A stretch of DNA of 12,202 bases from Mariniphaga sp964624645. GTDB lineage: Bacteria; Bacteroidota; Bacteroidia; Bacteroidales; Prolixibacteraceae. The stretch covers positions 1 to 12,202 of the forward strand of contig CAZVAD010000083.1 in the NCBI GenBank assembly GCA_964624645.1. Reading direction: 5' to 3'. Below the pieces are notes generated by a model. It was not told the origin of the DNA, did no database searches, and worked only from the letters and a program-made list of their open reading frames with translations. Positions within the stretch are counted from its first letter, which is position 1; each line of letters opens with the position of its first letter. Shown one piece after another: positions 1-5,743 of the stretch. A program made the translations under genes and the position numbers.

Positions 1-11
1 CCGAAGTGTCC

Positions 12-24
12 CCGCCTCAGGCGG
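12..24. repeat. GC-rich palindrome at window edge
   Basis: Perfect 6-bp arms (CCGCCT / AGGCGG) around a single C, followed on the plus strand by TTCTTTT. It could be the terminator of a plus-strand gene lying left of the window, or a short palindromic intergenic repeat unit. The neighbouring sequence is cut off, so the two cannot be told apart. Confidence 0.4.
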
Positions 25-36
25 TTCTTTTGTCCC

Positions 37-226
37 AAACCTTGAAGGTTTAGTTTGCTATAAGGTTATAAGGTTTTGGTCTATTTGTTTACAGGCATAT
101 TACTGAGGTTAAGAAAACAAATAAGGTTTTAAGAAGCCTAAAACCAGTTAATTGCACAAACAAACCTTATTTTCGGAATTAAAACCTTAGTAACTGATAA
201 CAAAAGTGTCTTAACTAACCTTATTT
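37..226. repeat. cluster of AAGGTT/AACCTT motifs
   Basis: An 8-bp motif ATAAGGTT occurs in tandem at 60-67 and 68-75 and again at 121-128. Its reverse complement AACCTTAT occurs at 163-170 and 217-224. Related forms lie at 37-51 (AAACCTT-G-AAGGTTT, a 7-bp inverted repeat) and 182-189 (AAACCTTA). The copies at 119-129 and 162-172 form 11-bp inverted arms (AAATAAGGTTT / AAACCTTATTT) 32 bases apart. No protein reading is visible. This may be low-complexity drift, a regulatory array, or the remains of a small repeat element. Confidence 0.5.
111..145 (-). terminator. probable terminator of the purM-prfA-pyrF operon
   Basis: Read on the minus strand, GGTTTTA (145-139) pairs with TAAAACC (131-125) across a 7-base loop. 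It is followed immediately by a T-rich tract, TTATTTGTTTTCTT (124-111). It lies about 175 bases past the pyrF stop and is the best intrinsic-terminator candidate downstream of that operon. The stem is AT-rich and short, so strength is uncertain. Confidence 0.45.
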
Positions 227-250
227 CCATTTGTTTATGAATGAAAATAT

Positions 251-319
251 ATGAAATCCGGGAATCTGCTTACAGACACAAATATCATCGTTGACCTGCT
301 CGCCAAAAGAAATGACCTC
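251..319 (+). pseudogene. N-terminal fragment of a PIN-domain (VapC-like) toxin
   Basis: The plus-strand ATG at 251 opens a 56-codon frame (stop 419-421). Its first ~20 residues, MKSGNLLTDTNIIVDLLAKR, look like the start of a PIN-domain ribonuclease: a hydrophobic beta strand, the catalytic Asp in DTN, and a DLLAKR helix as in the PIN_3-type proteins common in Bacteroidota. After about position 316 the frame merely reads antisense through the end of pyrF and no longer resembles PIN. The other conserved acidic residues are missing, so no active toxin can be made. The ATG overlaps a preceding TGA as ATGA (251-254), the arrangement often seen between antitoxin and toxin genes, but the upstream frame is open only from 219, so no antitoxin remains. 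Identification rests on motif recognition over a short stretch. Confidence 0.55.
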
Positions 320-320
320 G

Positions 321-1148
321 TCACAACAACGCTTCCAGCAAATCCTCCATCTCCTTTTGGATTTTCCGGGCTGCTTCACCGGCCTTCCGGGCAAAATCTT
401 CGCCGGAGGAGGCGTAGATGATTCCTCGGGAGGAATTGACTAAAAGTCCGCATTGGCTGTTCATGCCATTCCGTGCCACTTCCTCCAGACTGCCACCCTG
501 TGCCCCCACTCCGGGAACCAACAGAAAATGACCGGGCACAATCTTCCGGATTTCTTTCAGCTCTTCGGCACGGGTGGCGCCGGCAACATACATCATGTTT
601 TCAGAAGTGCCCCAGTTTTGGGAAGTTTTCAGTACATTTTCAAAAAGCCGGTCGCCGGTTTCTTTGTTTTCAATGTATTGAAAATCGGAAGCGCCTTTAT
701 TCGAAGTGAGCGCCAGTAAAATAACCCACCGTCCCGGATATTCCATGAACGGTTTCACGGAATCTTCGCCCATATAGGGCGCTACGGTTACGGCATCAAA
801 ACCGAGTTTATCAAAAAATGCGCGGGCATACAAACCGGATGTATTGCCGATATCACCTCGTTTGGCATCGGCAATCAAAAAAGTGCCCGGATGATTCTCC
901 CGGACGTAGCGGACGGTTTTCTCTAAGCTCTGCCAACCCTGCCAGCCAAGACTTTCGTAGAATGCCAGATTGGGTTTGTAAGCCACCGTATAGCGGGCGG
1001 TGGCATCAATAATCTCTTTGTTAAATGAAAACACCGGGTCGGAATGGTTCTTCAGGTGTTCCGGTATTTTCCGGATATCGGTATCCAGACCCACACACAG
1101 GAAACTGCGTTTTTCTTTTATCGATCGGAAAAGTTCGTCTTTATTCAT
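321..1148 (-). CDS. pyrF: orotidine 5'-phosphate decarboxylase
   Basis: Cytoplasmic enzyme that decarboxylates orotidine 5'-phosphate to UMP, the last step of de novo pyrimidine synthesis. The 275-residue product has the expected FLCVGLDTD start (residues 16-24) and the catalytic segment DAKRGD (94-99), whose Lys and Asp belong to the family's charged active-site network. The form with AKRGDIGNT and about 275 residues is the larger PyrF type found in Bacteroidota and actinobacteria rather than the ~235-residue E. coli type. The start is the ATG at 1148; no clear ribosome-binding site is seen. It lies 42 bases downstream of prfA and is the last gene of a purM-prfA-pyrF operon. Its 3' end abuts a truncated PIN-toxin fragment on the other strand; the coding sequence looks intact. 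Confidence 0.95.
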   Translation of the reverse strand: MNKDELFRSIKEKRSFLCVGLDTDIRKIPEHLKNHSDPVFSFNKEIIDATARYTVAYKPNLAFYESLGWQGWQSLEKTVRYVRENHPGTFLIADAKRGDIGNTSGLYARAFFDKLGFDAVTVAPYMGEDSVKPFMEYPGRWVILLALTSNKGASDFQYIENKETGDRLFENVLKTSQNWGTSENMMYVAGATRAEELKEIRKIVPGHFLLVPGVGAQGGSLEEVARNGMNSQCGLLVNSSRGIIYASSGEDFARKAGEAARKIQKEMEDLLEALL

Positions 1149-1190
1149 GGCTATTGCTTTACATTATGGTTTCAGCGCTGTGTTCAGGTT

Positions 1191-2276
1191 TCAAATCTCT
1201 GCTTCCTTGAGCTTTTGAGCGTTTTCCTCAATCATCAGTTTTTCGATCAGCTCGTCGATTTCGCCGTTGATGATTGCCTGCAGATTATACAGCGTCAGAT
1301 TGATGCGATGGTCGGTAACGCGTCCCTGCGGCCAGTTATACGTTCTGATTTTTGCTGAGCGATCGCCGGTGGAAACCATGGTTTTACGCTTGGTGGAAAT
1401 CTCATCGATATATTTCTGGTATTCCATGTTATAAATTCGCGTACGCAGCTCATTCATGGCTTTTGCCAGGTTTTTGATCTGTGATTTTTCATCCTGACAG
1501 GTAACAACGATTCCGGTAGGAAGGTGTGTCAGCCGGATTGCCGAATAGGTGGTGTTCACCGACTGTCCGCCGGGACCGGAGGAACAATAGGTGTCTTTTT
1601 TGATGTCGGCCTCTTTCAGTTCCACGTCAAACTCTTCGGCTTCGGGCAAAACAGCAACCGTGGCGGCTGAAGTGTGCACGCGCCCCTGGGTTTCGGTCTG
1701 CGGAACCCGCTGCACCCGGTGCACGCCCGACTCATATTTCATAATCCCGTAAACCCCGTCGCCGGTTATGTTGGCAACAATCTCCTTGTAACCGCCCGAA
1801 GTGCCTTCGTTGACGTGGGTCACCTCCATGCGCCAGCCCTTCCTTTCGCAAAAGCGGGAATACATGCGGAAAAGGTCTCCGGCAAAGATGCTGGCTTCAT
1901 CGCCGCCTGTTCCGGCACGGATTTCCAGAATGGCATTCTTGCCGTCTTCCGGGTCAGCCGGCACAAGCAACATTTTTATCTGCTTCTCTTTTTCAGGAAT
2001 CTGCTCTTCGGCCAGCTCTATTTCTTCAAGAGCCATTTCGCGCAGTTCTTCATCGCTTTCTTCTTCCAGAATCTCTTTCCCGGTCTGAATATTTTCCACA
2101 AGATTTCTATACTCCTTAAACGCATTCTGCAATTTCTCCAGGCTTTTATATTCCTGATTCAGTTTCACATAGCGCTTCATATCGGAAATTATTTCCGGAT
2201 CGGTAATCTGCTGCTGCACCTCTTCAAACCGGTGTCGGATGGGTTCATATTTTTCCAGTAATGTATATTGTGCCAT
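1191..2276 (-). CDS. prfA: peptide chain release factor 1 (RF1)
   Basis: Recognises UAA and UAG stop codons on the ribosome and triggers release of the finished protein. The 361-residue length is normal. The GGQ hydrolysis motif is at residues 236-238 inside SSGPGGQSVNTT. The stop-codon recognition motif is of the PxT type (PQT, 192-194, in RVPQTETQGR), which marks RF1 rather than RF2 (SPF). An acidic, helical N-terminal domain occupies roughly residues 1-110. The ATG at 2276 is supported by a clear AGGAG site 8 bases upstream, rare in this window. It sits 32 bases after purM and 42 before pyrF, so co-transcription is likely. The Gln of GGQ is present, so it could be a substrate for a PrmC-type methylase, which is not in this window. 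Confidence 0.97.
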   Translation of the reverse strand: MAQYTLLEKYEPIRHRFEEVQQQITDPEIISDMKRYVKLNQEYKSLEKLQNAFKEYRNLVENIQTGKEILEEESDEELREMALEEIELAEEQIPEKEKQIKMLLVPADPEDGKNAILEIRAGTGGDEASIFAGDLFRMYSRFCERKGWRMEVTHVNEGTSGGYKEIVANITGDGVYGIMKYESGVHRVQRVPQTETQGRVHTSAATVAVLPEAEEFDVELKEADIKKDTYCSSGPGGQSVNTTYSAIRLTHLPTGIVVTCQDEKSQIKNLAKAMNELRTRIYNMEYQKYIDEISTKRKTMVSTGDRSAKIRTYNWPQGRVTDHRINLTLYNLQAIINGEIDELIEKLMIEENAQKLKEAEI

Positions 2277-2284
2277 TATTGTTT

Positions 2285-2289
2285 CTCCT
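2285..2289 (-). promoter_or_regulatory. Shine-Dalgarno site of prfA
   Basis: Minus-strand AGGAG with 8 bases to the prfA ATG. It is one of only two clear Shine-Dalgarno-like sites found here (the other, GGAG, precedes the ABC permease) and it supports the chosen prfA start. Confidence 0.7.
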
Positions 2290-2308
2290 GTTTTTGTGTG
2301 TCAATGAG

Positions 2309-3478
2309 TTAATAAATAAAAGTTCCCGCTTCGGAACTTATGGTGAGTTTTTTCCCTTCAAACGGCTCAACCCTGCCAATAATCCGGGCATCCACCTGAA
2401 ACGATTTGGAAATGCTGATGATTTCCTCCGCAACCTGCGGATTTGTATAAATTTCAAACCGGTGTCCCATGTTGAACACTTTGTACATTTCCTGCCAGCT
2501 TGTGCCCGATTGCTCCCGGATGATCCGGAACAGCGGCGGAACCGGAAACATATTGTCCTTGATCACGTGCACATTCTCCGCAAAGTGAAGCACTTTTGTC
2601 TGGGCGCCGCCCGAACAGTGAATCATTCCTGAAATTTCCTTTCTGAAATTTTCAAGCACTTTTTTGATGATTGGCGCATAGGTGCGCGTGGGCGAGAGCA
2701 CCAGTTTCCCGGCATCAATCCCGGTTTCTTCAATTTTGTCTGTCAGGTGATAGCCGCCTGAATAGACCAGATTCTCAGGAATTTCAGGATCAAAGCTCTC
2801 GGGATATTTTTCTGCCAGATATTTTGCAAAAACATCATGCCGCGCGGAAGTCAACCCGTTGCTTCCCATGCCGCCGTTGTACTCCTCTTCGTAAGTTGCC
2901 TGTCCGGAAGATGACAACCCGACAATTACATTTCCGGCTGAAATGTTTCCGGCTGAAATGACCTCTTCGCGCTTCATGCGGCAGGTTACGGTGGAATCCA
3001 CGATGATTGTCCGCACCAGATCGCCCACATCGGCAGTTTCGCCGCCGGTGGACCAGGCGCCGATTCCCAGTCCGCGGAGTTTCTCCAAAAGTTCTTCGGT
3101 GCCGTTGATTACCGCAGCAATCACTTCCCCCGGAATTTTATTTTTATTCCGCCCGATGGTTGATGAAACCAAAATATTATCCGTGGCGCCTACACAAAGC
3201 AGGTCGTCAATGTTCATAATCAGCGCATCCCGGGCAATCCCTTTCCACACCGACAGGTCGCCGGTCTCTTTCCAATAGACGTATGCCAGCGCTGATTTGG
3301 TGCCTGCACCGTCAGCATGCATGATGTTGCACCACTCCGGGTCGCCGCCCAAAATATCAGGCACTATCTTGCAAAATGCCTCCGGAAACAATCCCCGGTC
3401 GATATTTTTGATGGCGTTATGCACATCCTCCTTGGATGCTGAAACCCCTCTGAAATTATATCTTGATTCCGTTACCAT
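2309..3478 (-). CDS. purM: phosphoribosylformylglycinamidine cyclo-ligase (AIR synthase, PurM-like)
   Basis: Uses ATP to close the imidazole ring of formylglycinamidine ribonucleotide, giving aminoimidazole ribonucleotide in purine synthesis. The 389-residue product has the AIR synthase N-terminal domain with ADGAGTKS (residues 55-62), the MNIDDLLCVGA segment (88-98) and GGETADVGD (145-153), then the C-terminal AIR synthase domain from about 180. It is longer than the ~345-residue E. coli PurM and more divergent, a form I recall from Bacteroidota. Start is the ATG at 3478, with a TAnnTTTG-type box 25-32 bases upstream. It is the first gene of the purM-prfA-pyrF operon. The odd point is a 15-bp tandem duplication giving ISAGN-ISAGN at residues 174-183, at the linker before the C-terminal domain. 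A broader 'AIR synthase-related' role cannot be excluded. Confidence 0.88.
   Translation of the reverse strand: MVTESRYNFRGVSASKEDVHNAIKNIDRGLFPEAFCKIVPDILGGDPEWCNIMHADGAGTKSALAYVYWKETGDLSVWKGIARDALIMNIDDLLCVGATDNILVSSTIGRNKNKIPGEVIAAVINGTEELLEKLRGLGIGAWSTGGETADVGDLVRTIIVDSTVTCRMKREEVISAGNISAGNVIVGLSSSGQATYEEEYNGGMGSNGLTSARHDVFAKYLAEKYPESFDPEIPENLVYSGGYHLTDKIEETGIDAGKLVLSPTRTYAPIIKKVLENFRKEISGMIHCSGGAQTKVLHFAENVHVIKDNMFPVPPLFRIIREQSGTSWQEMYKVFNMGHRFEIYTNPQVAEEIISISKSFQVDARIIGRVEPFEGKKLTISSEAGTFIY
2931..2960 (-). repeat. 15-bp in-frame tandem duplication inside purM
   Basis: Two perfect back-to-back copies of a 15-base unit (plus-strand TTTCCGGCTGAAATG at 2931-2945 and 2946-2960). They encode ISAGN twice, between the two PurM domains. 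The frame is kept. Confidence 0.85.
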
Positions 3479-3502
3479 TTAATCTTTCGGATTTTAACAC
3501 TG

Positions 3503-3510
3503 CAAAATTA
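3503..3510 (-). promoter_or_regulatory. candidate promoter -7 box for purM operon
   Basis: Minus-strand TAATTTTG fits the Bacteroidota TAnnTTTG -7 element. It would start transcription near 3496 and give a leader of about 18 bases before the purM ATG. No convincing TTTG -33 element is visible at the right distance. Confidence 0.5.
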
Positions 3511-3726
3511 GTAAATTCTGCTCAGTTGAATAAATCGAATGGAAAGATAGGGATTAATTCCCCGATTGTTCTCTCACACCATCGCATATATCGCCTGATA
3601 CGCGACAGTTTCTTAGTTTACAGCCATACCCTTTATTTAACAGAAGCCCCTGTTCAGCTGACAGTTTCCGCTATCTGTCCCCGCAGTGGTTTTTATTATC
3701 AGATAAACGTTATACACTGCACATCA
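3511..3726. other. non-coding spacer, nothing recognised
   Basis: About 215 bases between the purM promoter box and the groES terminator. A plus-strand frame opens within purM's 5' end and runs to 3729, but its product (rich in Ser, Ile and Leu with no motif) looks random. No tRNA, riboswitch or repeat was recognised. Confidence 0.5.
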
Positions 3727-3767
3727 TAAAAATACAGCCAAAATTTTAAATTTTGGCTGTATTTTTA
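3727..3767. terminator. strong bidirectional terminator after groES
   Basis: Perfect 20-bp inverted arms (3727-3746 and 3748-3767) around one base, with core CAGCC/GGCTG flanked by A and T tracts on both sides. It would end minus-strand transcription from groES about 16 bases after its stop, and could equally stop plus-strand transcripts. Confidence 0.85.
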
Positions 3768-3782
3768 TCCGGTAAACTATGC

Positions 3783-4070
3783 CTAAATCTCTTCGGTGTC
3801 CACAACTTTTGCCAGAAGGTCGGCATAAGGAATCATCAGCAGATTGCGGCCTTCATATTCCAGTTCGGTGCCGGAAAACTTCTTGTAAAGTACCAGTTCA
3901 CCTACGCTGATTACCGGATTTTCAATGTTGCCAATGGCAATCACTTTTCCAACCTGAGGCTTTTCCTTTGCCGTGTCGGGAATAATCAGCCCCGAGGCTG
4001 TACGCTGTTCGCCTGCTTCCTCCAGCAGTTCGAGGATAACATTGTCATTCAATGGTTGTAACTCTTTCAT
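3783..4070 (-). CDS. GroES-family co-chaperonin (Cpn10), without adjacent groEL
   Basis: Predicted lid protein that binds a GroEL ring during folding of client proteins in the cytoplasm. The 95-residue length fits Cpn10. Visible family features are the N-terminal strand LQPLNDNVIL (4-13), a mobile loop with TASGLIIPDTAKEKPQ (24-39), GKVIAIG (41-47), VGELVLYKKFSGTEL (56-70) and the closing strand ADLLAKVV (83-90). No groEL lies on either side, so this may be a second Cpn10 paralogue beside a standard groESL elsewhere, or the only one. It is 24 bases downstream of a thioredoxin/glutaredoxin gene and is followed by a strong terminator, so the two probably share a transcript. No CIRCE-like heat-shock operator is seen. 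The symbol groES is withheld because paralogy cannot be judged here. Confidence 0.88.
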   Translation of the reverse strand: MKELQPLNDNVILELLEEAGEQRTASGLIIPDTAKEKPQVGKVIAIGNIENPVISVGELVLYKKFSGTELEYEGRNLLMIPYADLLAKVVDTEEI

Positions 4071-4094
4071 AACAAAAATATTTTAATGAATAAT

Positions 4095-4679
4095 TTATTG
4101 AATTCCCAGAAGTGTATTGATTCTGCTTTTATCAAATCCCACAATGATTTGCCCTTCAATATCTGTTTGCGGCACGCCCCGTTGCCCACTGCGGCGTACC
4201 ATCCGGTCGGCTGCATTCTGATCGCGGGAAACATCCACATCCGTGAAACGGATATTGTTGGCTTTGAGATGATTTTTCAGGGTGGTGCACCACGAGCAGC
4301 CTGGCGTTGAATACACAGTAACCCGTTTCTGCCTGGGTTCATCCTTTTTGAAAACCGGATGGAACCAGGATTCTTCAAAAAGTGAAATATAATAGGCCGG
4401 ATCGTTGCACCCTTTCACCACATTGATAAAACGCTCACCCTCAAAGACCAGCAATGAGGGTGAACTGGTGATATTATATTGTGTATGAATGTCGCGAACC
4501 GTGGAAACATCAGCCAAAAGCACGTTCACACTTTCCAGATTTTCAGTAGCCGACAAAATATTCTGCACGCTGCATTCGCCCGATTCGGTATTCGATTTAT
4601 AAAGAAGTACGTAATTTTTGGTTTCTTTCCCCAGAAGTTCAAGCATCTGTTTGTGTGAACTGATATTTGTTACGGCCAT
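4095..4679 (-). CDS. two-domain thioredoxin-like / glutaredoxin protein
   Basis: Probable cytoplasmic thiol-disulfide protein. Residues ~1-105 form a thioredoxin-like fold (VLLYKSN strand, SSPSLLVF with the expected cis-Pro at 74), but the usual WCxxC is replaced by SGECSV, leaving only Cys36; this domain probably lacks standard redox activity. Residues ~119-194 are a glutaredoxin/NrdH-like domain with the active site CSWC (128-131), a cis-Pro in RGVPQ (170) and a GFDKSRI end. I start at the ATG at 4679 (194 residues). A GTG at 4733 would add 18 residues of no family character and leave almost no leader after a promoter-like box at 4742-4749. It lies 130 bases downstream of rsmA and 24 bases upstream of groES, suggesting a redox/folding pair. 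The partner reductase is unknown. Confidence 0.82.
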   Translation of the reverse strand: MAVTNISSHKQMLELLGKETKNYVLLYKSNTESGECSVQNILSATENLESVNVLLADVSTVRDIHTQYNITSSPSLLVFEGERFINVVKGCNDPAYYISLFEESWFHPVFKKDEPRQKRVTVYSTPGCSWCTTLKNHLKANNIRFTDVDVSRDQNAADRMVRRSGQRGVPQTDIEGQIIVGFDKSRINTLLGIQ

Positions 4680-4741
4680 TTTAATAATTTTCGTCTCTTT
4701 GGTCAATTTATGTGCCACTGCCCAAACTGACACAATTGCTG

Positions 4742-4749
4742 CAAAATTG
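4742..4749 (-). promoter_or_regulatory. weak candidate -7 box for thioredoxin/glutaredoxin-groES
   Basis: Minus-strand CAATTTTG matches TAnnTTTG except at the first base. It would start transcription near 4735, giving a ~56-base leader to the ATG at 4679. No rsmA terminator is visible in this gap, so read-through from rsmA is also possible. Confidence 0.3.
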
Positions 4750-4809
4750 ATATGACATTATTTCAGTTTTCTGGCATTTGTTTGAATGGAATCGATGGTT
4801 TTTTTCAAA

Positions 4810-5583
4810 TCAATGATTCTGAGCCGCTAAAGTCAGGCTGATAAAATCGTCAACGGAAAGTTGTTCGGGGCGCTTTTCTGCATATTGTTCCGGCACTTCA
4901 AAATTCAGTTCCTGCAATGAATTCCGCAACATTTTCCGCCGTTTCCCAAATGCCGTTTTAACCACCCGGAAAAACAAAGCCTCGTCGCAAGGCAGTTCTT
5001 CCACACTGTTTCGTTGCAGGCGGATTACGGCAGATTTCACCTTTGGCGGAGGAACAAACACATGTTCAGAAACTGTAAAAAGATAATCCACTTTGTAAAA
5101 GGCGCTCAGCAAAACACTTAAAATTCCATAGGTTTTGGAGCCGGGAGGAGCGCTCAACCGTTCGGCAACCTCTTTCTGAACCATGCAGACCACTTCGGGC
5201 ACACGATCTCTCCATTCTAAAATCCGAAAAAAAATCTGTGAGGAAATATTGTAGGGGAAGTTGCCGATTAGACTGAATTGTTTGGGCATTTCAGCGGCAT
5301 TCCATTTCAGAAAATCCTGAAAATAGATTCTGTCCGCCAGTTCCCGAAAATTATGCTGCAGATACGCCACAGCTTCCCGGTCAATTTCCACCACGTGAAC
5401 ATCCAGTTCCTCGCGCTGCAAAAGAAAACCGGTCAGAACGCCCGTCCCGGGGCCGACTTCCAGAACAACGGGAACCTCTGCTCCAAGACTGTCAACAATT
5501 TTCCGGGCGATATTCAAATCTTTCAAAAAATGCTGCCCCAACTTTTTTTTTGGCCTGACATAATCCATGATGTTGTGTTTCAT
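4810..5583 (-). CDS. rsmA: 16S rRNA dimethyladenosine transferase (KsgA)
   Basis: Dimethylates two adjacent adenosines in helix 45 of 16S rRNA, using S-adenosylmethionine, late in small-subunit assembly. The 257-residue product starts with PKKKLGQHFL (11-20), carries the SAM-binding EVGPGTG (42-48), the ribose-binding acidic residue in VVEID (64-68), FQDFL (88-92) and the catalytic NFPYN (108-112), followed by the small C-terminal helical domain ending near FISLTLAA. Start is the ATG at 5583; a second ATG six codons in (5568) would also leave all motifs intact. The gene is divergent from the YbhN-like gene, with about 160 bases between them. A palindrome (5591-5612) sits in its presumed 5' leader. 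Confidence 0.96.
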   Translation of the reverse strand: MKHNIMDYVRPKKKLGQHFLKDLNIARKIVDSLGAEVPVVLEVGPGTGVLTGFLLQREELDVHVVEIDREAVAYLQHNFRELADRIYFQDFLKWNAAEMPKQFSLIGNFPYNISSQIFFRILEWRDRVPEVVCMVQKEVAERLSAPPGSKTYGILSVLLSAFYKVDYLFTVSEHVFVPPPKVKSAVIRLQRNSVEELPCDEALFFRVVKTAFGKRRKMLRNSLQELNFEVPEQYAEKRPEQLSVDDFISLTLAAQNH

Positions 5584-5590
5584 TCATCTC

Positions 5591-5612
5591 AAAACGGGTT
5601 AAAACCCGTTTT
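5591..5612. repeat. palindrome beside rsmA start
   Basis: Perfect 10-bp arms AAACGGG-type (5591-5600 AAAACGGGTT, 5603-5612 AACCCGTTTT) around two A bases, ending 8 bases before the rsmA ATG. It would form a hairpin in the rsmA leader and also overlaps the TTTG (-33-like) element of the opposite promoter. It could be an operator, a leader hairpin that hinders initiation, or neither. Confidence 0.5.
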
Positions 5613-5643
5613 GGCTTTTTAACCAAACAAATTTATATTTTTG
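5610..5643 (+). promoter_or_regulatory. candidate promoter of the YbhN-LolC/E-Nudix operon
   Basis: TTTG at 5610-5613 and TATTTTTG at 5636-5643 (a TAnnTTTG match), 22 bases apart. Transcription would begin near 5650, leaving a leader of about 95 bases before the TTG at 5744. Confidence 0.45.
5628..5635 (-). promoter_or_regulatory. candidate -7 box for rsmA
   Basis: Minus-strand TAAATTTG matches TAnnTTTG and directly abuts the opposing -7 box at 5636-5643. Transcription would begin near 5621, giving a leader of about 38 bases that contains the palindrome. No clear -33 element is seen. Confidence 0.45.
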
Positions 5644-5743
5644 TGGATAAATAAAAATCTGAAAAATTCATATCCGGGTTCCGAAACTAATAAAATATCG
5701 GCACAGTAAGCATTGGATAGTCTTTACACTTAAAAAAATTATC

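Noticed and set aside
60..226. CRISPR-like array from the repeated AAGGTT motifs
   Set aside because: The motifs are only 8-11 bp, occur in both orientations and are unevenly spaced, and no cas genes are present.
1674..2261. 195-codon plus-strand frame antisense to prfA
   Set aside because: It is entirely antisense to an intact RF1 gene. Its Phe/His/Leu-rich product is the mirror of RF1's acidic helices.
3483..3726. possible tRNA or riboswitch in the spacer
   Set aside because: No cloverleaf arms, T-loop sequence or known riboswitch core could be found; the short inverted repeats present are interleaved and weak.
3463..3729. 88-codon plus-strand frame in the purM-groES spacer
   Set aside because: It begins inside the 5' end of purM, has no recognisable motif or ribosome-binding site, and its composition looks like translated non-coding DNA.
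4680..4733. GTG-started 18-residue extension of the thioredoxin/glutaredoxin protein
   Set aside because: The extension adds no fold element, is not a signal peptide, and starts almost at the presumed transcription start. The ATG at 4679 begins right at the domain.
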